A DNA stretch of 64,000 nt from the NCBI RefSeq assembly GCF_021462825.1, contig NZ_JAKEEB010000003.1, forward strand, positions 186,001 through 250,000, given 5' to 3'. Made by a program: the position numbers and the translations under genes. This document shows, in pieces, positions 8,242 to 17,247 of the stretch; position 1 is the first letter of the stretch, and each line of letters starts with the position of its first letter. The DNA is from Streptomyces glomeratus (GTDB taxonomy: Bacteria; Actinomycetota; Actinomycetes; Streptomycetales; Streptomycetaceae). Under the pieces are notes generated by a model. The model did no database searches and was not told the origin of the DNA. It saw nothing but the letters and a program-made list of their open reading frames with translations.

Positions 8242-9468
8242 ATGAGCGTCGCGGCGATGTTGCCGACACCGTCCGGTCCCCATCTGGAGAGGGGGCTGCT
8301 GCCCGCCGACTTCTACGCCTACGAGGAACTGCTGCCGGACGGGGAACGGGAGAAGATCGATGCCCTCCGGGAGTTCCTCCGCACGCAGGTGGCCCCGATC
8401 GTCGACGACTACTGGGCACGGGGCGAGTTCCCCTTCCAGCTCGTCGAGGGCTTCGGTGGGCTCGGCATCATGGACTGGGCCGACCCGGACTCGCCGGAAC
8501 CCAGGCCGAGCAACCTCTTCGCGGGCCTGATGTCCTTGGAACTCGCGCACGCCGACGCGTCGGTGGCGACGTTCTTCGGCGTGCACACGGGCCTGGCCAT
8601 GGGCACCATCCTCGCCTGCGGCTCGGAGGAACAGAAGCGGCGGTGGCTGCCCGCGATGAGCCGCTTCGAGAAGATCGGCGCCTTCGGGTTGACCGAGCCG
8701 CACGGCGGCTCCGACGTGGCCGGCGGCCTCCAGACGACCGCCCGCCGCGACGGCGACGAATGGATCCTCGACGGCGCCAAGCGGTGGATCGGCAACGCGA
8801 CCTTCGCCGACGTGGTCGTCATCTGGGCCCGCGACGCCGAGACCCGTCACGTGCTGGGCTTCGTCGTGGAGAAGGACACCCCCGGGTTCACCGCGACGAA
8901 GATCGAGAACAAGATGGCCCTGCGGATCGTGCAGAACGCCGACATCGTGCTCGACGGCTGCCGCGTTCCGGAGGCCAACCGGCTCCAGAACGCGAACTCG
9001 TTCAAGGACACCGCGAACATTCTGCGCCAGACGCGCAGCGGCGTGGCGTGGCAGGCGGTGGGAGTGATGTTCGGCGCCTACGAGATCGCGCTGCAGTACG
9101 CGAAGGAGCGCGTGCAGTTCGGGCGCCCCATCGCAGGCTTCCAGCTCGTGCAGGACCTGCTGGTGAGGATGCTCGGCAACGCCACGGCCTCATGCGGGAT
9201 GGTGACGCGCCTGGCCCAGTTGCAGGACGCCGGGGTCTACCGCGACGAGCAGTCCGCCCTGGCGAAGGCCTACTGCACCACGCGAATGCGCGAGACCGTG
9301 GGCTGGGCGCGGGAACTGCTGGCCGGCAACGGCATCATCCTCGACTACAACATCGGCCGCTACGTCGCCGACTCCGAGGCCATCTACTCGTACGAGGGCA
9401 CGCGGGAGATCCAGACCCTCATCGTCGGACGTGCCGTGACCGGCGGCCTGAGCGCCTTCGTGAGGTGA
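8242..9468 (+). CDS. acyl-CoA dehydrogenase, glutaryl-CoA dehydrogenase/ACX4-like clade
   Basis: 408 residues, FAD enzyme of acyl-CoA alpha,beta-dehydrogenation. Motifs: FGLTEPHGGSDVAGG (FAD/substrate), WILDGAKRWIGNATFADV, RVQFGRPIAGFQLVQ and SYEGTREIQTLIVGRAVTG, where Glu385 is the expected catalytic base. The sequence resembles plant short-chain oxidase ACX4 and glutaryl-CoA dehydrogenase, but where the latter has its glutaryl-binding Arg (SGYRSAM region) this protein reads ASVATFF, so a dicarboxylic substrate is doubtful. ATG 8242 has GAGGGAGAA upstream. Five bases separate it from the CoA-transferase, implying one operon that activates and oxidises the same acid. Confidence 0.85.
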   Translation: MSVAAMLPTPSGPHLERGLLPADFYAYEELLPDGEREKIDALREFLRTQVAPIVDDYWARGEFPFQLVEGFGGLGIMDWADPDSPEPRPSNLFAGLMSLELAHADASVATFFGVHTGLAMGTILACGSEEQKRRWLPAMSRFEKIGAFGLTEPHGGSDVAGGLQTTARRDGDEWILDGAKRWIGNATFADVVVIWARDAETRHVLGFVVEKDTPGFTATKIENKMALRIVQNADIVLDGCRVPEANRLQNANSFKDTANILRQTRSGVAWQAVGVMFGAYEIALQYAKERVQFGRPIAGFQLVQDLLVRMLGNATASCGMVTRLAQLQDAGVYRDEQSALAKAYCTTRMRETVGWARELLAGNGIILDYNIGRYVADSEAIYSYEGTREIQTLIVGRAVTGGLSAFVR

Positions 9469-9473
9469 CGGCC

Positions 9474-10706
9474 ATGACCATCGAATCCGTCTTCACCGGC
9501 CTGAAGGTCCTCGACGCCTCCTCCTTCATCGCGGCACCGGCCGCGGCCACCGTGCTCTCCGACTTCGGAGCGGACGTCATCAAGATCGAGCCGCCGGGGA
9601 AGGGCGACCCCCAGCGGAGGCTGAGCTCCGTGCCGCCCAGCCCCCGGGCACAGGCCAACTACAGCTGGCACCTCGCCAACCGCAACAAGCGCGGCATGGT
9701 GATCGACCTGAAGTCCCCGTCGGCCACCGGGATCCTCAAGCGCCTCGTCGAGTGGGCCGACGTGGTGATCACCAACTTCCCGCACGGCACGCGTGAGAAG
9801 CTGCACCTCGGCTACGAGGAGGTCGCGGCCTGGAACCCGCGGGTCGTCTACGCCGACATCACCGGCTTCGGCGATGCCGGCCCCGACGCCGGACAGCCGG
9901 GCTTCGACCTGACCGCCGCCTGGTCGCGCAGCGGGCTGCTGGCCTCCACCCGGGACGCGGGAGCCCCGCCCACGGTGCCGGTCTGGGGCAGCGGCGACTA
10001 CATGTCGGCGATCGCCATCTACGCGGCGATCGTGACCGCCCTGTACCGCCGTGAGCGGACGGGACAAGGGGCCAGCGTCGGAACGTCGCTGCTCGCCGCG
10101 GGCGTCTGGGCCACCGGAACGCTCGTGGCCGGTGCGCTCGCCGGCGGCACGCCGTTCGAGCTGCACGACCGGAAAGCGCCGGCGAACCCGCTGATCAACC
10201 CCTACCGGACCGCGGACGACGAGTGGTTCATGCTGGTCGCCTCACCCCCGCACTGGCCGGGACTGACGCGGGCCATCGGGCACCCCGAGCTGCTCGAGGA
10301 TTCCCGTTTCGCGGACATCGAGGGCTTCGTCGAGAACTCCGCCGCGCTGGCCGAGCTGCTCGACGCCGAGTTCCGCTCGCGGCCTTTCGCCCACTGGAAG
10401 GACGCCCTGGACCGGGAACGCGTCGTCTACAGCCTCATCCAGACGCCGGAGGAGGCCGCGCAGGACCCGCAGCTGCGCGCGAACGACATCGTCGTGCCGC
10501 TGGAAGGAGTCAGCGGGCTGGAGGAGACCATCAACAGCCCGGTCACCCTCCGAGGGGTGCCGAAGGTGCCGGCGAAGCGGGCACCGGAGCTGGGCGAGCA
10601 CACCGGCGAGATCCTCGCCGAGCTGGGATTCGGCCCCGCCGAGATCGCGGAACTGCGCGCCGCGGGAGTGATTCCCGGCGCGCCCGGGCAGGAGGCGACG
10701 CCATGA
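9474..10706 (+). CDS. CaiB/BaiF family (class III) CoA-transferase
   Basis: 410 residues. N-terminal GLKVLDASSFIAAPAAATVLSDFGADVIKIEPP is the class III signature, followed by NRNKRGMVIDLKS and ADVVITNF. The expected catalytic Asp is in QPGFDLTA at about residue 145. NPYRTADDEWFML and HTGEILAELGF mark the C-terminal half. Such enzymes move CoA between acyl groups, here presumably loading the acid oxidised by the preceding dehydrogenase. Its TGA overlaps an ATG (ATGA) that opens only 15 codons. Confidence 0.88.
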   Translation: MTIESVFTGLKVLDASSFIAAPAAATVLSDFGADVIKIEPPGKGDPQRRLSSVPPSPRAQANYSWHLANRNKRGMVIDLKSPSATGILKRLVEWADVVITNFPHGTREKLHLGYEEVAAWNPRVVYADITGFGDAGPDAGQPGFDLTAAWSRSGLLASTRDAGAPPTVPVWGSGDYMSAIAIYAAIVTALYRRERTGQGASVGTSLLAAGVWATGTLVAGALAGGTPFELHDRKAPANPLINPYRTADDEWFMLVASPPHWPGLTRAIGHPELLEDSRFADIEGFVENSAALAELLDAEFRSRPFAHWKDALDRERVVYSLIQTPEEAAQDPQLRANDIVVPLEGVSGLEETINSPVTLRGVPKVPAKRAPELGEHTGEILAELGFGPAEIAELRAAGVIPGAPGQEATP

Positions 10707-10750
10707 GTGCGAAGACCGCAGCGGACCCGGTGGTGCCGGCGCGAGGCTAG
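10703..10750 (+). CDS. 15-codon mini-ORF, possible stump of a lost downstream gene
   Basis: ATG overlaps the CoA-transferase stop (ATGA) in the manner of a real operon gene and GGAGG lies just upstream (10691-10695), but the frame closes after MSAKTAADPVVPARG at a TAG. The TAG shares the bases CTAG with the TAG of the convergent beta-galactosidase gene. This suggests that a third operon gene was cut off by a rearrangement joining the two regions. It could equally be a chance mini-ORF. Confidence 0.3.
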   Translation: MSAKTAADPVVPARG

Positions 10751-13695
10751 TGCGCGGGCCCGGGGGAGTTCACCGGTGTCACCGGAACTCCTCCGGCCGC
10801 CCGGCCCAGGAGCGTCAGGTCCACCCTGCCCGGCCCCGACGGCGTGGTTCCGTCGGACAGGACCGCCAGCGCGAGCGTGTTGACGCCCCGGGTGTTCAGC
10901 ACGCCGTTCGGCAGGACGAAGGTGTGCTGGGGGCCCACGTCGTTGATGTACTGGCCCATGTTCCAGCCGTTGAGGAAGATCTGTACCCGGTAGGCGCGGG
11001 CCGGGTCGTCCATGAGGGTCAGGCCGATCGACGCGTCCGTGCCCGGGGCGACGGACAGACGGAACCGCGTCCGGTACCAGACCACGCCCTGCCGCCGCTC
11101 GGAGCGCGGGAAGTACGCGGGCTTCCAGCCGTGGCCGCGGAAGCCGGGCAGATGCCAGCCCTGCCGTTCCCCGTACAGACCGCCGTTGTTGAGCGGGCCG
11201 CGCACGGGGTCGGGGGCCGCCTCTCCCCGGATCCGCCAGCGCACGGCGGGGGAGGCGCCGTCGAAGGTGACGGAGACGAGCCCCCGGCCCGCCTTGTGGG
11301 TGTCGTCCGCCCGGCCGTCCTGGTCGTGCTGCATACGGCGGACGAGGACCGAGAGGACATGGGACCCGCCTCCCGGGGCGACGGGGAACGTCGCCGTCGC
11401 CGTCCATGTCCCCTGGCGGACGGTCTTCGCGTCGGGTACGGGCATCCGGTGCGTGCCCAGTGGCCTGCCGTCCAGCCACGCCATCAGCAGGCCCTGCGTG
11501 CCGGTGATGTAGGAGAGGGAGACCGACCGGGCACCGGCCGCGCCCTCGAAGCGGCCCCGGTACCACACGTCCCCGTAGTGGAAGCCGTAGTCGTCGGCGA
11601 AGAGGACGGGCTCTCCGGCGGGCACCGGGGTCGTGGCGGCGGACCTGGCCAGGTCGGTCGTCCGCCAGGCCGAGTCGTCGAAGTCGGCGGCGGATTCGGG
11701 ATTCTCGGCCTTGCGGCGCCATCCGGTCAGCGGGGGCAGCCGCACGGCGCCGGCGCCGGGCAGCCGCCGTTCGGCGCGCAGACTGCCGGAGCGGGTGACG
11801 CGTGTGCGCAGCCGGGTCCCGTTCCAGGCGACCGCGGCGACCCCGCGCGGCGCCCACACCTCCAGGTCCGCCTCCTCGGTCGTGTCGCCGGTCAGTGCGG
11901 CGGTCGGGCCGTGCAGGACCGCGGTGCGCAGCAGAGCGGGCCCGTACACCAGGACCGGTCCGGAGGGGGTGGTGCGGGGCCACAGCCGTACGGATGTCCT
12001 GTCGTCGGCGAGCAGCAGGAGCAGGGGGGCCGCGGCTCCTCCGCCCGTCACCGCGATTCTGGTGAGGCCGTCGAGCCGGGCGCGTACGCGCAGGGCGCCG
12101 TTGTCGTACGCGCAGTCGGCCGCGCCCTCCAGCACGGTGACGGCCGGCCTGACCGCGCACTCCAGGACGGTCTCGGTCACCTCTCCCGTGCGGCCGGTGA
12201 ACACGGCGACGTCCTGGCGACCGGCGGCCAGGCGCAGCATGGGCTGCGCGGTGGAGTGGCGCAGCGTCCGCCGGCCGAGGGAGATCCCGGCGGCCAGCAG
12301 CCGGGCGTCCAGGGCGCGCACCGGTACCCGGAGGGTCGTCCCGCCGAGCGGGACGGCGGCGACCGTGTCGCTGGGCCCGTCGTTGCGGAGCACAAGGATG
12401 TGCGCTCCGGTGTCGGGGTTGACGAGGTGATAGGCCCTCACCCCCGGGGTGGCGACGGAGACGTCCTCCGCCCGGTCCAGCTTGGCCAGGTCGGGGAAGT
12501 GGTGCAGCAACTGCCCGATCTGGTGCATGGGGACGAGCTTGGCGGTCGGCTGCCGGGCCTCGTCCAGGGCGGCCCCGTAGTCGTACGACGTGTAGACGAC
12601 CGGTGCGGGCAGCCAGCCCCAGGAGGTGCCGCCGAAGGTCATGTAGACGTTGTGCAGCGTGATGCCGTTGGCGAGGTTGGTCAGGTAGAAGCGCCGCTCG
12701 TACGCCGCGTCACGGGTGCGGCGTGACTCGGCGTATCCCTTCCCCCGGAACTCGGCGCCGCCCCACGGGTCGAACCAGCCGCCCCCGAACTCGGCGAGGA
12801 AACCGGGGGTTCGTGGACTGGCCGTGGATCCGCCCTCCGGCCCGCCGCGACCGAAGTACCCCCAGTCCGGTGGCCGCTTGAACGGCGACGGATAGCCGTC
12901 GAAGCCGTAGAGCCACCGGCCGCGCTCACCGCCCGTGTCGAACGTGCCGGGTGCCCAGTGGCCGTTCCTGCCCTTGTCGTTGTGGAACAGCGGTACGTCG
13001 ATGCCGTCGGCGCGGACCTTCCGGTACAGATGCGCCATGTAGGCGCGGCCGGTGTGCTCGGTGACATGGTTCGCGTACTCGTTCTCCAGCTGGTACAGCA
13101 GGATCGTGCCGGTGCCCCTGGTGTACAGATGCCGTACCGCGATCCGGTTCACGGCGGTCAGCCACTCGTCCACATGCCGCAGATACGCCGGGTCGGCGGT
13201 GCGGGCCCTGCCCCGGGTGGCGGTCAGCCAGCCGGGGAAGCCGCCCGCGTCGACCTCGGCGTTGATGTACGGGCCCGGGCGCAGGGTCACATACAGCCCC
13301 GTCTCGGCGGCCGTGCGCAGGAACAGGTCCAGATCCCGCACGCCCGTGAAGTCGTAGGAGCCCGGGGCCGGGGAGTGGTAGTTCCAGGAGACGTAGACGC
13401 TGACCGTGTTGTAGCCGTGCGCGCGGAGTTTGTGCAGCACGTCCCGCCACAGGGACGGGCTCGGCAGCCGGAACGGGTGCATCTCGCCCGACCACAGCAC
13501 GACCCGCCGGCCGTCGACGATCATCGAGTAGTGGTCGAAGCCCACGGTGTGCCTCCGCCGGTCCGCGGCCGGGGTGCCCGGCGCCGGGCCGGTCGGGGCG
13601 GTGGCGGCCGCCACACACGCCTCGCCGCTCCCGCCGAGCGAGAGCCCGAGCGCTGCCGTGCCGGCGATCGTGCTGAAGGTACGTCTGCTCAACAC
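10747..13695 (-). CDS. secreted GH35 beta-galactosidase
   Basis: About 982 residues. The N-terminus (LSRRTFSTIAGTAALGLSLG) is a Tat-like signal with twin Arg. The catalytic barrel shows VLWSGEMHPFRLP, LRPGPYINAEVDAGGFPGWL, QLENEY with the acid/base Glu near residue 206, and FLAEFGGGWFDPWGG with the nucleophile Glu near 302. Jelly-roll-like domains follow, ending with FLNGWNMGQYINDVGPQHTFVLP. Three start codons lie in a row (TTG 13698, GTG 13695, TTG 13692) behind GAGGAG; GTG is chosen. It should release terminal galactose from plant polysaccharides outside the cell. Confidence 0.9.
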   Translation of the reverse strand: MLSRRTFSTIAGTAALGLSLGGSGEACVAAATAPTGPAPGTPAADRRRHTVGFDHYSMIVDGRRVVLWSGEMHPFRLPSPSLWRDVLHKLRAHGYNTVSVYVSWNYHSPAPGSYDFTGVRDLDLFLRTAAETGLYVTLRPGPYINAEVDAGGFPGWLTATRGRARTADPAYLRHVDEWLTAVNRIAVRHLYTRGTGTILLYQLENEYANHVTEHTGRAYMAHLYRKVRADGIDVPLFHNDKGRNGHWAPGTFDTGGERGRWLYGFDGYPSPFKRPPDWGYFGRGGPEGGSTASPRTPGFLAEFGGGWFDPWGGAEFRGKGYAESRRTRDAAYERRFYLTNLANGITLHNVYMTFGGTSWGWLPAPVVYTSYDYGAALDEARQPTAKLVPMHQIGQLLHHFPDLAKLDRAEDVSVATPGVRAYHLVNPDTGAHILVLRNDGPSDTVAAVPLGGTTLRVPVRALDARLLAAGISLGRRTLRHSTAQPMLRLAAGRQDVAVFTGRTGEVTETVLECAVRPAVTVLEGAADCAYDNGALRVRARLDGLTRIAVTGGGAAAPLLLLLADDRTSVRLWPRTTPSGPVLVYGPALLRTAVLHGPTAALTGDTTEEADLEVWAPRGVAAVAWNGTRLRTRVTRSGSLRAERRLPGAGAVRLPPLTGWRRKAENPESAADFDDSAWRTTDLARSAATTPVPAGEPVLFADDYGFHYGDVWYRGRFEGAAGARSVSLSYITGTQGLLMAWLDGRPLGTHRMPVPDAKTVRQGTWTATATFPVAPGGGSHVLSVLVRRMQHDQDGRADDTHKAGRGLVSVTFDGASPAVRWRIRGEAAPDPVRGPLNNGGLYGERQGWHLPGFRGHGWKPAYFPRSERRQGVVWYRTRFRLSVAPGTDASIGLTLMDDPARAYRVQIFLNGWNMGQYINDVGPQHTFVLPNGVLNTRGVNTLALAVLSDGTTPSGPGRVDLTLLGRAAGGVPVTPVNSPGPAH

Positions 13696-13763
13696 CAAGG
13701 CGGTTCTCCTCGACGGGCGCGGGTGCGGCCATTGTGCACAGGCGCAGGCCCGACAACGGGTTC

Positions 13764-13948
13764 ATGAGGATCTCGGCGCGGGCGGATTACGCGGTAAGAG
13801 CGGCGCTGGAGCCGACCGTCCGGCCGACGCGATTACGGTCGCGGACCCATCGGCGGGCCGGGCGAACGTCCGCCGCATCCTGGAGGGCGTCAGTCCCGCG
13901 GACATCGCGACGGGCACACTGCCGGCGCCGGTACCGGAGCCGGCGTAG
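13764..13948 (+). pseudogene. degenerate Rrf2-family regulator
   Basis: ATG at 13764 opens MRISARADYAVRAALE, the very conserved N-terminus of Streptomyces Rrf2 regulators. In another frame (+2) the remaining bases read ITVAD, then RANVRRILEGVSPADIATGTLPAPV and a TAG at 13946-13948, matching the usual C-terminal end of the same family. The middle (roughly 100 residues, including most of the winged helix and any Cys ligands) is missing and the reading frame is broken. This is a deletion relic, not a functional regulator. Confidence 0.7.
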
Positions 13949-14034
13949 GAGCCGCCGGCCTGGGAGAACCCGTGGCGGACACGGTCCCGAGGGGGGTGTG
14001 TCGCCCGTTTCTCCACCCCCATCCGGCGCAGACT

Positions 14035-14067
14035 TGTCTGAACAAGTTCGACAGTGGTTCTCCCGCC
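14035..14067 (+). promoter_or_regulatory. candidate PHO box plus overlapping dyad upstream of the secreted phosphoesterase
   Basis: GTTCGACAGTG (14046-14056) is followed directly by GTTCTCCCGCC (14057-14067): two 11-base units each starting GTTC, the spacing of Streptomyces PhoP boxes, though the second halves match poorly. The first unit also forms a near-palindrome with bases to its left (TGTCTGAAC at 14035-14043 against GTTCGACA at 14046-14053). The site lies about 100 bases before the phosphoesterase ATG. Phosphate control is inferred. Confidence 0.4.
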
Positions 14068-14168
14068 GGACAGCGGCGGCCGATAGCTATGTCCCGTTCA
14101 TGCGGCTCAGTCGGGCCGTAACGGCACCACCTCTCATGGCACCCCCACCAACGGGACGAGGTACACGC

Positions 14169-15974
14169 ATGCGACTGCGCTGGAGATCACTCGGCGGGCT
14201 GCTCACCCTCCTCGGCGCACTGATCGTCGCCGCTCCCGCTCCCGCCCATGCGGCGGGCAGCAGCGGCAACCTGATCGTCAACGGCGACGCGGAGACCGGC
14301 GGCTACTGCACCGACGACTGGGGCGCGGCCACCACCGTGCCCGGCTGGACGACCGAGGCCGGTGGCCCGGACGTCATGTGCCACACCGCCGGGTCCTTCG
14401 GGCTGCCCGGCGACGGCAAGGCGCCCGGCAAGGCCTTCTTCGGGCCCGGCAACTTCGGCGACGGCGCGATGGCGCAGACCGTGGACGTCTCCTCGGCGGC
14501 CTCGGCCATCGACGGCGGCGGGGTGAGCTACAACCTCTCCGGCTGGCTCGGCGGCTGGACCGTCTACAGCGGCTACGTCGCGGTCGGCCTGCACTTCCAC
14601 GACGCGAACGGCCGCCCGGTCGGTGCGCCCGCCAAGCTGCCGGCCGTCTCCGCCGGCGACCGCGGCCTGGCCACCGAGTTCCTCTCCCGCAGCACCACCG
14701 GCTCGGTCCCCGCCGGGACCCGCTCCATCCAGGTCGAGGTGCAGTTCCTGTCGACGTCCCACGAGGCCGGCTACCTGGACAACCTCTCGCTCACCCTGAA
14801 CACCCCGGTCACCGCTCCGCCCCCGGTCGCCCCGCCCGCCTCCGAAGTGCCCGGCTACGACCACGTGTTCATGGTCATGATGGAGAACACCGACTACTCC
14901 GAGATCATGAACGATCCGGCGGACACGCCCTACATGCACAGCCTGATGACCCAGGGCGCCACGCTGACCGACTTCCACGGCGTCTACCACCCGAGCGACG
15001 AGAACTACCTCGCCGTCGCCGGCGGCGACACCTACGCCAAGGGCGCCACCTACTGGCCCGACATCAACTCCCCTCAGCGCAACCTGGGTGACATCCTGGA
15101 AGCGGCCGGCAAGAGCTGGAAGGCCTACGAGCAGGGCATGGGCACCCCCTGCAACACCAACACGAACTACGACAAGTACTACGAGCCCGACGACGCACCG
15201 TTCATCAACTACACCGATATCGGCGGCAACGCTTCACGCTGCGCCGCCCACCTGTTCGACACCACGCAGCTGACCTCCGACCTGCGGTCTGCCGCGACCA
15301 CCCCGGCCTTCTCCTGGATCGCCGCCGACGACTACTACGACGGTGAGGCCTCCGGGAACGGCAACACCACCAGCCTGAAGACGCAGGACGGCTGGCTGAA
15401 GCAGACCCTCGCACCGGTGCTGGCCTCCCCCGCCTGGACCCAGCAGCGCTCGCTGCTCATCCTGACCTGGGACGAGAGCGACAAGGAGGCGTACAACCAC
15501 ATAGCCACCGTGGTCCTCGGTTCGCAAGGCACCGTCCCGGCCGGAACCAGCAGCCCGGCCCACTACGACCACTACGGCATCGGCCGCACCGTCGAGGCGG
15601 CCCTCGGCCTGCCCGGCCTGACCGCCAACGACACCTATGCCACCCCGCTGAACGCCGCCTTCGCGCCGTCCACCGTCACGACGCCGACGCTCACCGGCGA
15701 CCTCGACGCGGTCGCGAACGGCGGCAACGTCACCTTCCGGTACACGGTGCCGTCCGGCGCGCAGGTGAGCGCGAAGAACTGGATCGGCATCTACCCGGCG
15801 GGCGCCACCCCTGGTCGTCAGTCCTCGCTGGCCTGGGCGTACGCCCCCAACGCCAGCGGTGCGCTGACCTTCTCCACCGGAAAGCCGGGCGGCGCGGGCG
15901 CCTACGACGTGTACTACCTCGCCAACGACGGCTACTCGGTACTGGCCGGGCCCTTCCCCCTGTCCGTCGGCTGA
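14169..15974 (+). CDS. secreted alkaline-phosphatase-superfamily phosphoesterase (PF04185-type)
   Basis: 601 residues. Sec signal (RWRSLGGLLTLLGALIVAAP ending AHAA), then a jelly-roll-like domain (about 35-215, NLIVNGDAETGGY... YLDNLSL), a PAPPP linker, and a phosphoesterase domain beginning YDHVFMVMMENTDYSEIMND, with FHGVYHPSDENYLAVAGGD and LLILTWDESDKEAYNHIATVVLG; these carry the metal-binding acids and His expected in acid-phosphatase/phospholipase-C-like members. A C-terminal beta domain (about 510-601, AKNWIGIYPAG... YDVYYLANDGYSVL) probably binds substrate or the cell surface. ATG 14169 gives a clean signal peptide. Confidence 0.85.
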   Translation: MRLRWRSLGGLLTLLGALIVAAPAPAHAAGSSGNLIVNGDAETGGYCTDDWGAATTVPGWTTEAGGPDVMCHTAGSFGLPGDGKAPGKAFFGPGNFGDGAMAQTVDVSSAASAIDGGGVSYNLSGWLGGWTVYSGYVAVGLHFHDANGRPVGAPAKLPAVSAGDRGLATEFLSRSTTGSVPAGTRSIQVEVQFLSTSHEAGYLDNLSLTLNTPVTAPPPVAPPASEVPGYDHVFMVMMENTDYSEIMNDPADTPYMHSLMTQGATLTDFHGVYHPSDENYLAVAGGDTYAKGATYWPDINSPQRNLGDILEAAGKSWKAYEQGMGTPCNTNTNYDKYYEPDDAPFINYTDIGGNASRCAAHLFDTTQLTSDLRSAATTPAFSWIAADDYYDGEASGNGNTTSLKTQDGWLKQTLAPVLASPAWTQQRSLLILTWDESDKEAYNHIATVVLGSQGTVPAGTSSPAHYDHYGIGRTVEAALGLPGLTANDTYATPLNAAFAPSTVTTPTLTGDLDAVANGGNVTFRYTVPSGAQVSAKNWIGIYPAGATPGRQSSLAWAYAPNASGALTFSTGKPGGAGAYDVYYLANDGYSVLAGPFPLSVG

Positions 15975-15991
15975 TCCGCCGGCAGCGGACA

Positions 15992-16067
15992 CGGGCCTGC
16001 GCGTTCCGCATCACGGCGCTCGGCTTCTCGGCCTTGCCGGGGCGCCGGAGCCGGGCGCGCAGGCCCG
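15992..16067. terminator. bidirectional terminator-like inverted repeat
   Basis: CGGGCCTGCGCG at 15992-16003 pairs perfectly with CGCGCAGGCCCG at 16056-16067, enclosing a shorter GC-rich hairpin. It lies between the convergent phosphoesterase and monooxygenase genes, so it can stop transcription from both sides. No T-run, as usual in Streptomyces. Confidence 0.5.
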
Positions 16068-16106
16068 CACCGGAACGGACGCGGTGACCGTCGGGGGAGC
16101 CGGGCC

Positions 16107-17237
16107 CTAGGAGCCGGTGCCGCTCATCATGGCGACCATGTTCCGGTTGGCGTCCGGGCCGAAGAGGAGGTCGAGGCCCCGGGCCGACTGGGCGGCGGCC
16201 TGTTCCGCGCGCGGGAAGAGCGCCTTCTCGTAGGCGAGCAGACCGGCGTCGAGGTCGTCCGGGTGGGCCGCCAGGGCCGTGGCGAGTTCCGCGCCGTCCT
16301 GGAGTGCCGCGTTCGCTCCCTCGCCCGCGAACGGCGACATCAGATGGGCCGCGTCGCCGAGGAGCGTCACTCCCGGCGCGTGCGCCCAGCGGTGGCCCAC
16401 CGGGAGCGCGTGGATCAGACGCGGGGTCAGTGCACCCTCGGCGTCGGCGATCAGTGCGCGCAGCCGGTCGTCCCAGCCCTCGAAGTGCGCGAGCAGCGCC
16501 TGCTTGACCGAGTCCGGGGCCGTGAAGTCGAAACCGGACAGCCAGTCCTCGGGCACCTTGAAGGCCACGTACGTGTGGATGGAGCCGTCGGTCTCCCGGT
16601 GCGTGAGGAACCCTTTGCCGTCCGCCAGCGCGAACATCATGCCGCCGCCCAGGAGTTCGGCCGTCGCGGGGTGCCGTACGGCCGCCTCGTGCAGGTCCGT
16701 CTCGACGAAGGACACACCGGCGTAGGCGGGCAGGTCGGGGGAGAGCAGGGGGCGGATCCGGGACCAGGCGCCGTCCGCGCCGATCAGGACGTCGGTCGTG
16801 AACAGGGAGCCGTCGGCGAGCGCCACCTCGTGGCGTCCGTCGCCCAGGGAACGCGCGCCGGTCACCTTCGCGCCCCAGCGGACCGTGCCCTCGGGCAGCG
16901 AGTCCAGCAGGATGCGGCGCAGGTCGTTGCGGTCGACCTCGGGCCGGCCGCTCTCCTCGACGTCCTTGAAGCGGACCGTGCCGTCCGGGTCGAGGACGCG
17001 CAACTCCTCCCCGCCGGAGTGGACGATCGCGCGGAACTCCTCGAAGAGCCCGGCGGCCCGCAGCGCGGCCTGCCCCGACTCCTCGTGGATGTCGAGCATG
17101 CCGCCCTGGGGGCGGGTGGCGGCGGAGGCGTCGCGTTCGTGGACGACCGCCTCGATGCCGTGCACATGGAGCACACGGGCCGCGACGAGACCGCCGAGAC
17201 CGGCGCCGACTACGGCAACGGTGTGGTGGGTGGACAT
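16107..17237 (-). CDS. FAD-dependent monooxygenase (aromatic hydroxylase/TetX-like)
   Basis: 376 residues. Rossmann FAD motif VAVVGAGLGGLVAARVL at the N-terminus, the DG motif as TTDVLIGADGAWSRIRPLL, and the FAD-ribityl motif GVTLLGDAAHLMSPFAGEGANAALQD. Length and the LHVHGIEAVVHERD/GGMLDIH features place it near the TetX/6-hydroxynicotinate group of single-component flavin hydroxylases. It starts 10 bases after the TetR gene, making a regulator-enzyme operon; the substrate, perhaps a xenobiotic or antibiotic, is unknown. Confidence 0.88.
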   Translation of the reverse strand: MSTHHTVAVVGAGLGGLVAARVLHVHGIEAVVHERDASAATRPQGGMLDIHEESGQAALRAAGLFEEFRAIVHSGGEELRVLDPDGTVRFKDVEESGRPEVDRNDLRRILLDSLPEGTVRWGAKVTGARSLGDGRHEVALADGSLFTTDVLIGADGAWSRIRPLLSPDLPAYAGVSFVETDLHEAAVRHPATAELLGGGMMFALADGKGFLTHRETDGSIHTYVAFKVPEDWLSGFDFTAPDSVKQALLAHFEGWDDRLRALIADAEGALTPRLIHALPVGHRWAHAPGVTLLGDAAHLMSPFAGEGANAALQDGAELATALAAHPDDLDAGLLAYEKALFPRAEQAAAQSARGLDLLFGPDANRNMVAMMSGTGS

Positions 17238-17247
17238 GGTGGCCTCC

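Noticed and set aside
7113..9473. Continuous frame joining sequence across lactonase and acyl-CoA dehydrogenase to the CoA-transferase
   Set aside because: Translation before 9474 is out of frame with two well-supported genes and has no recognisable domain.
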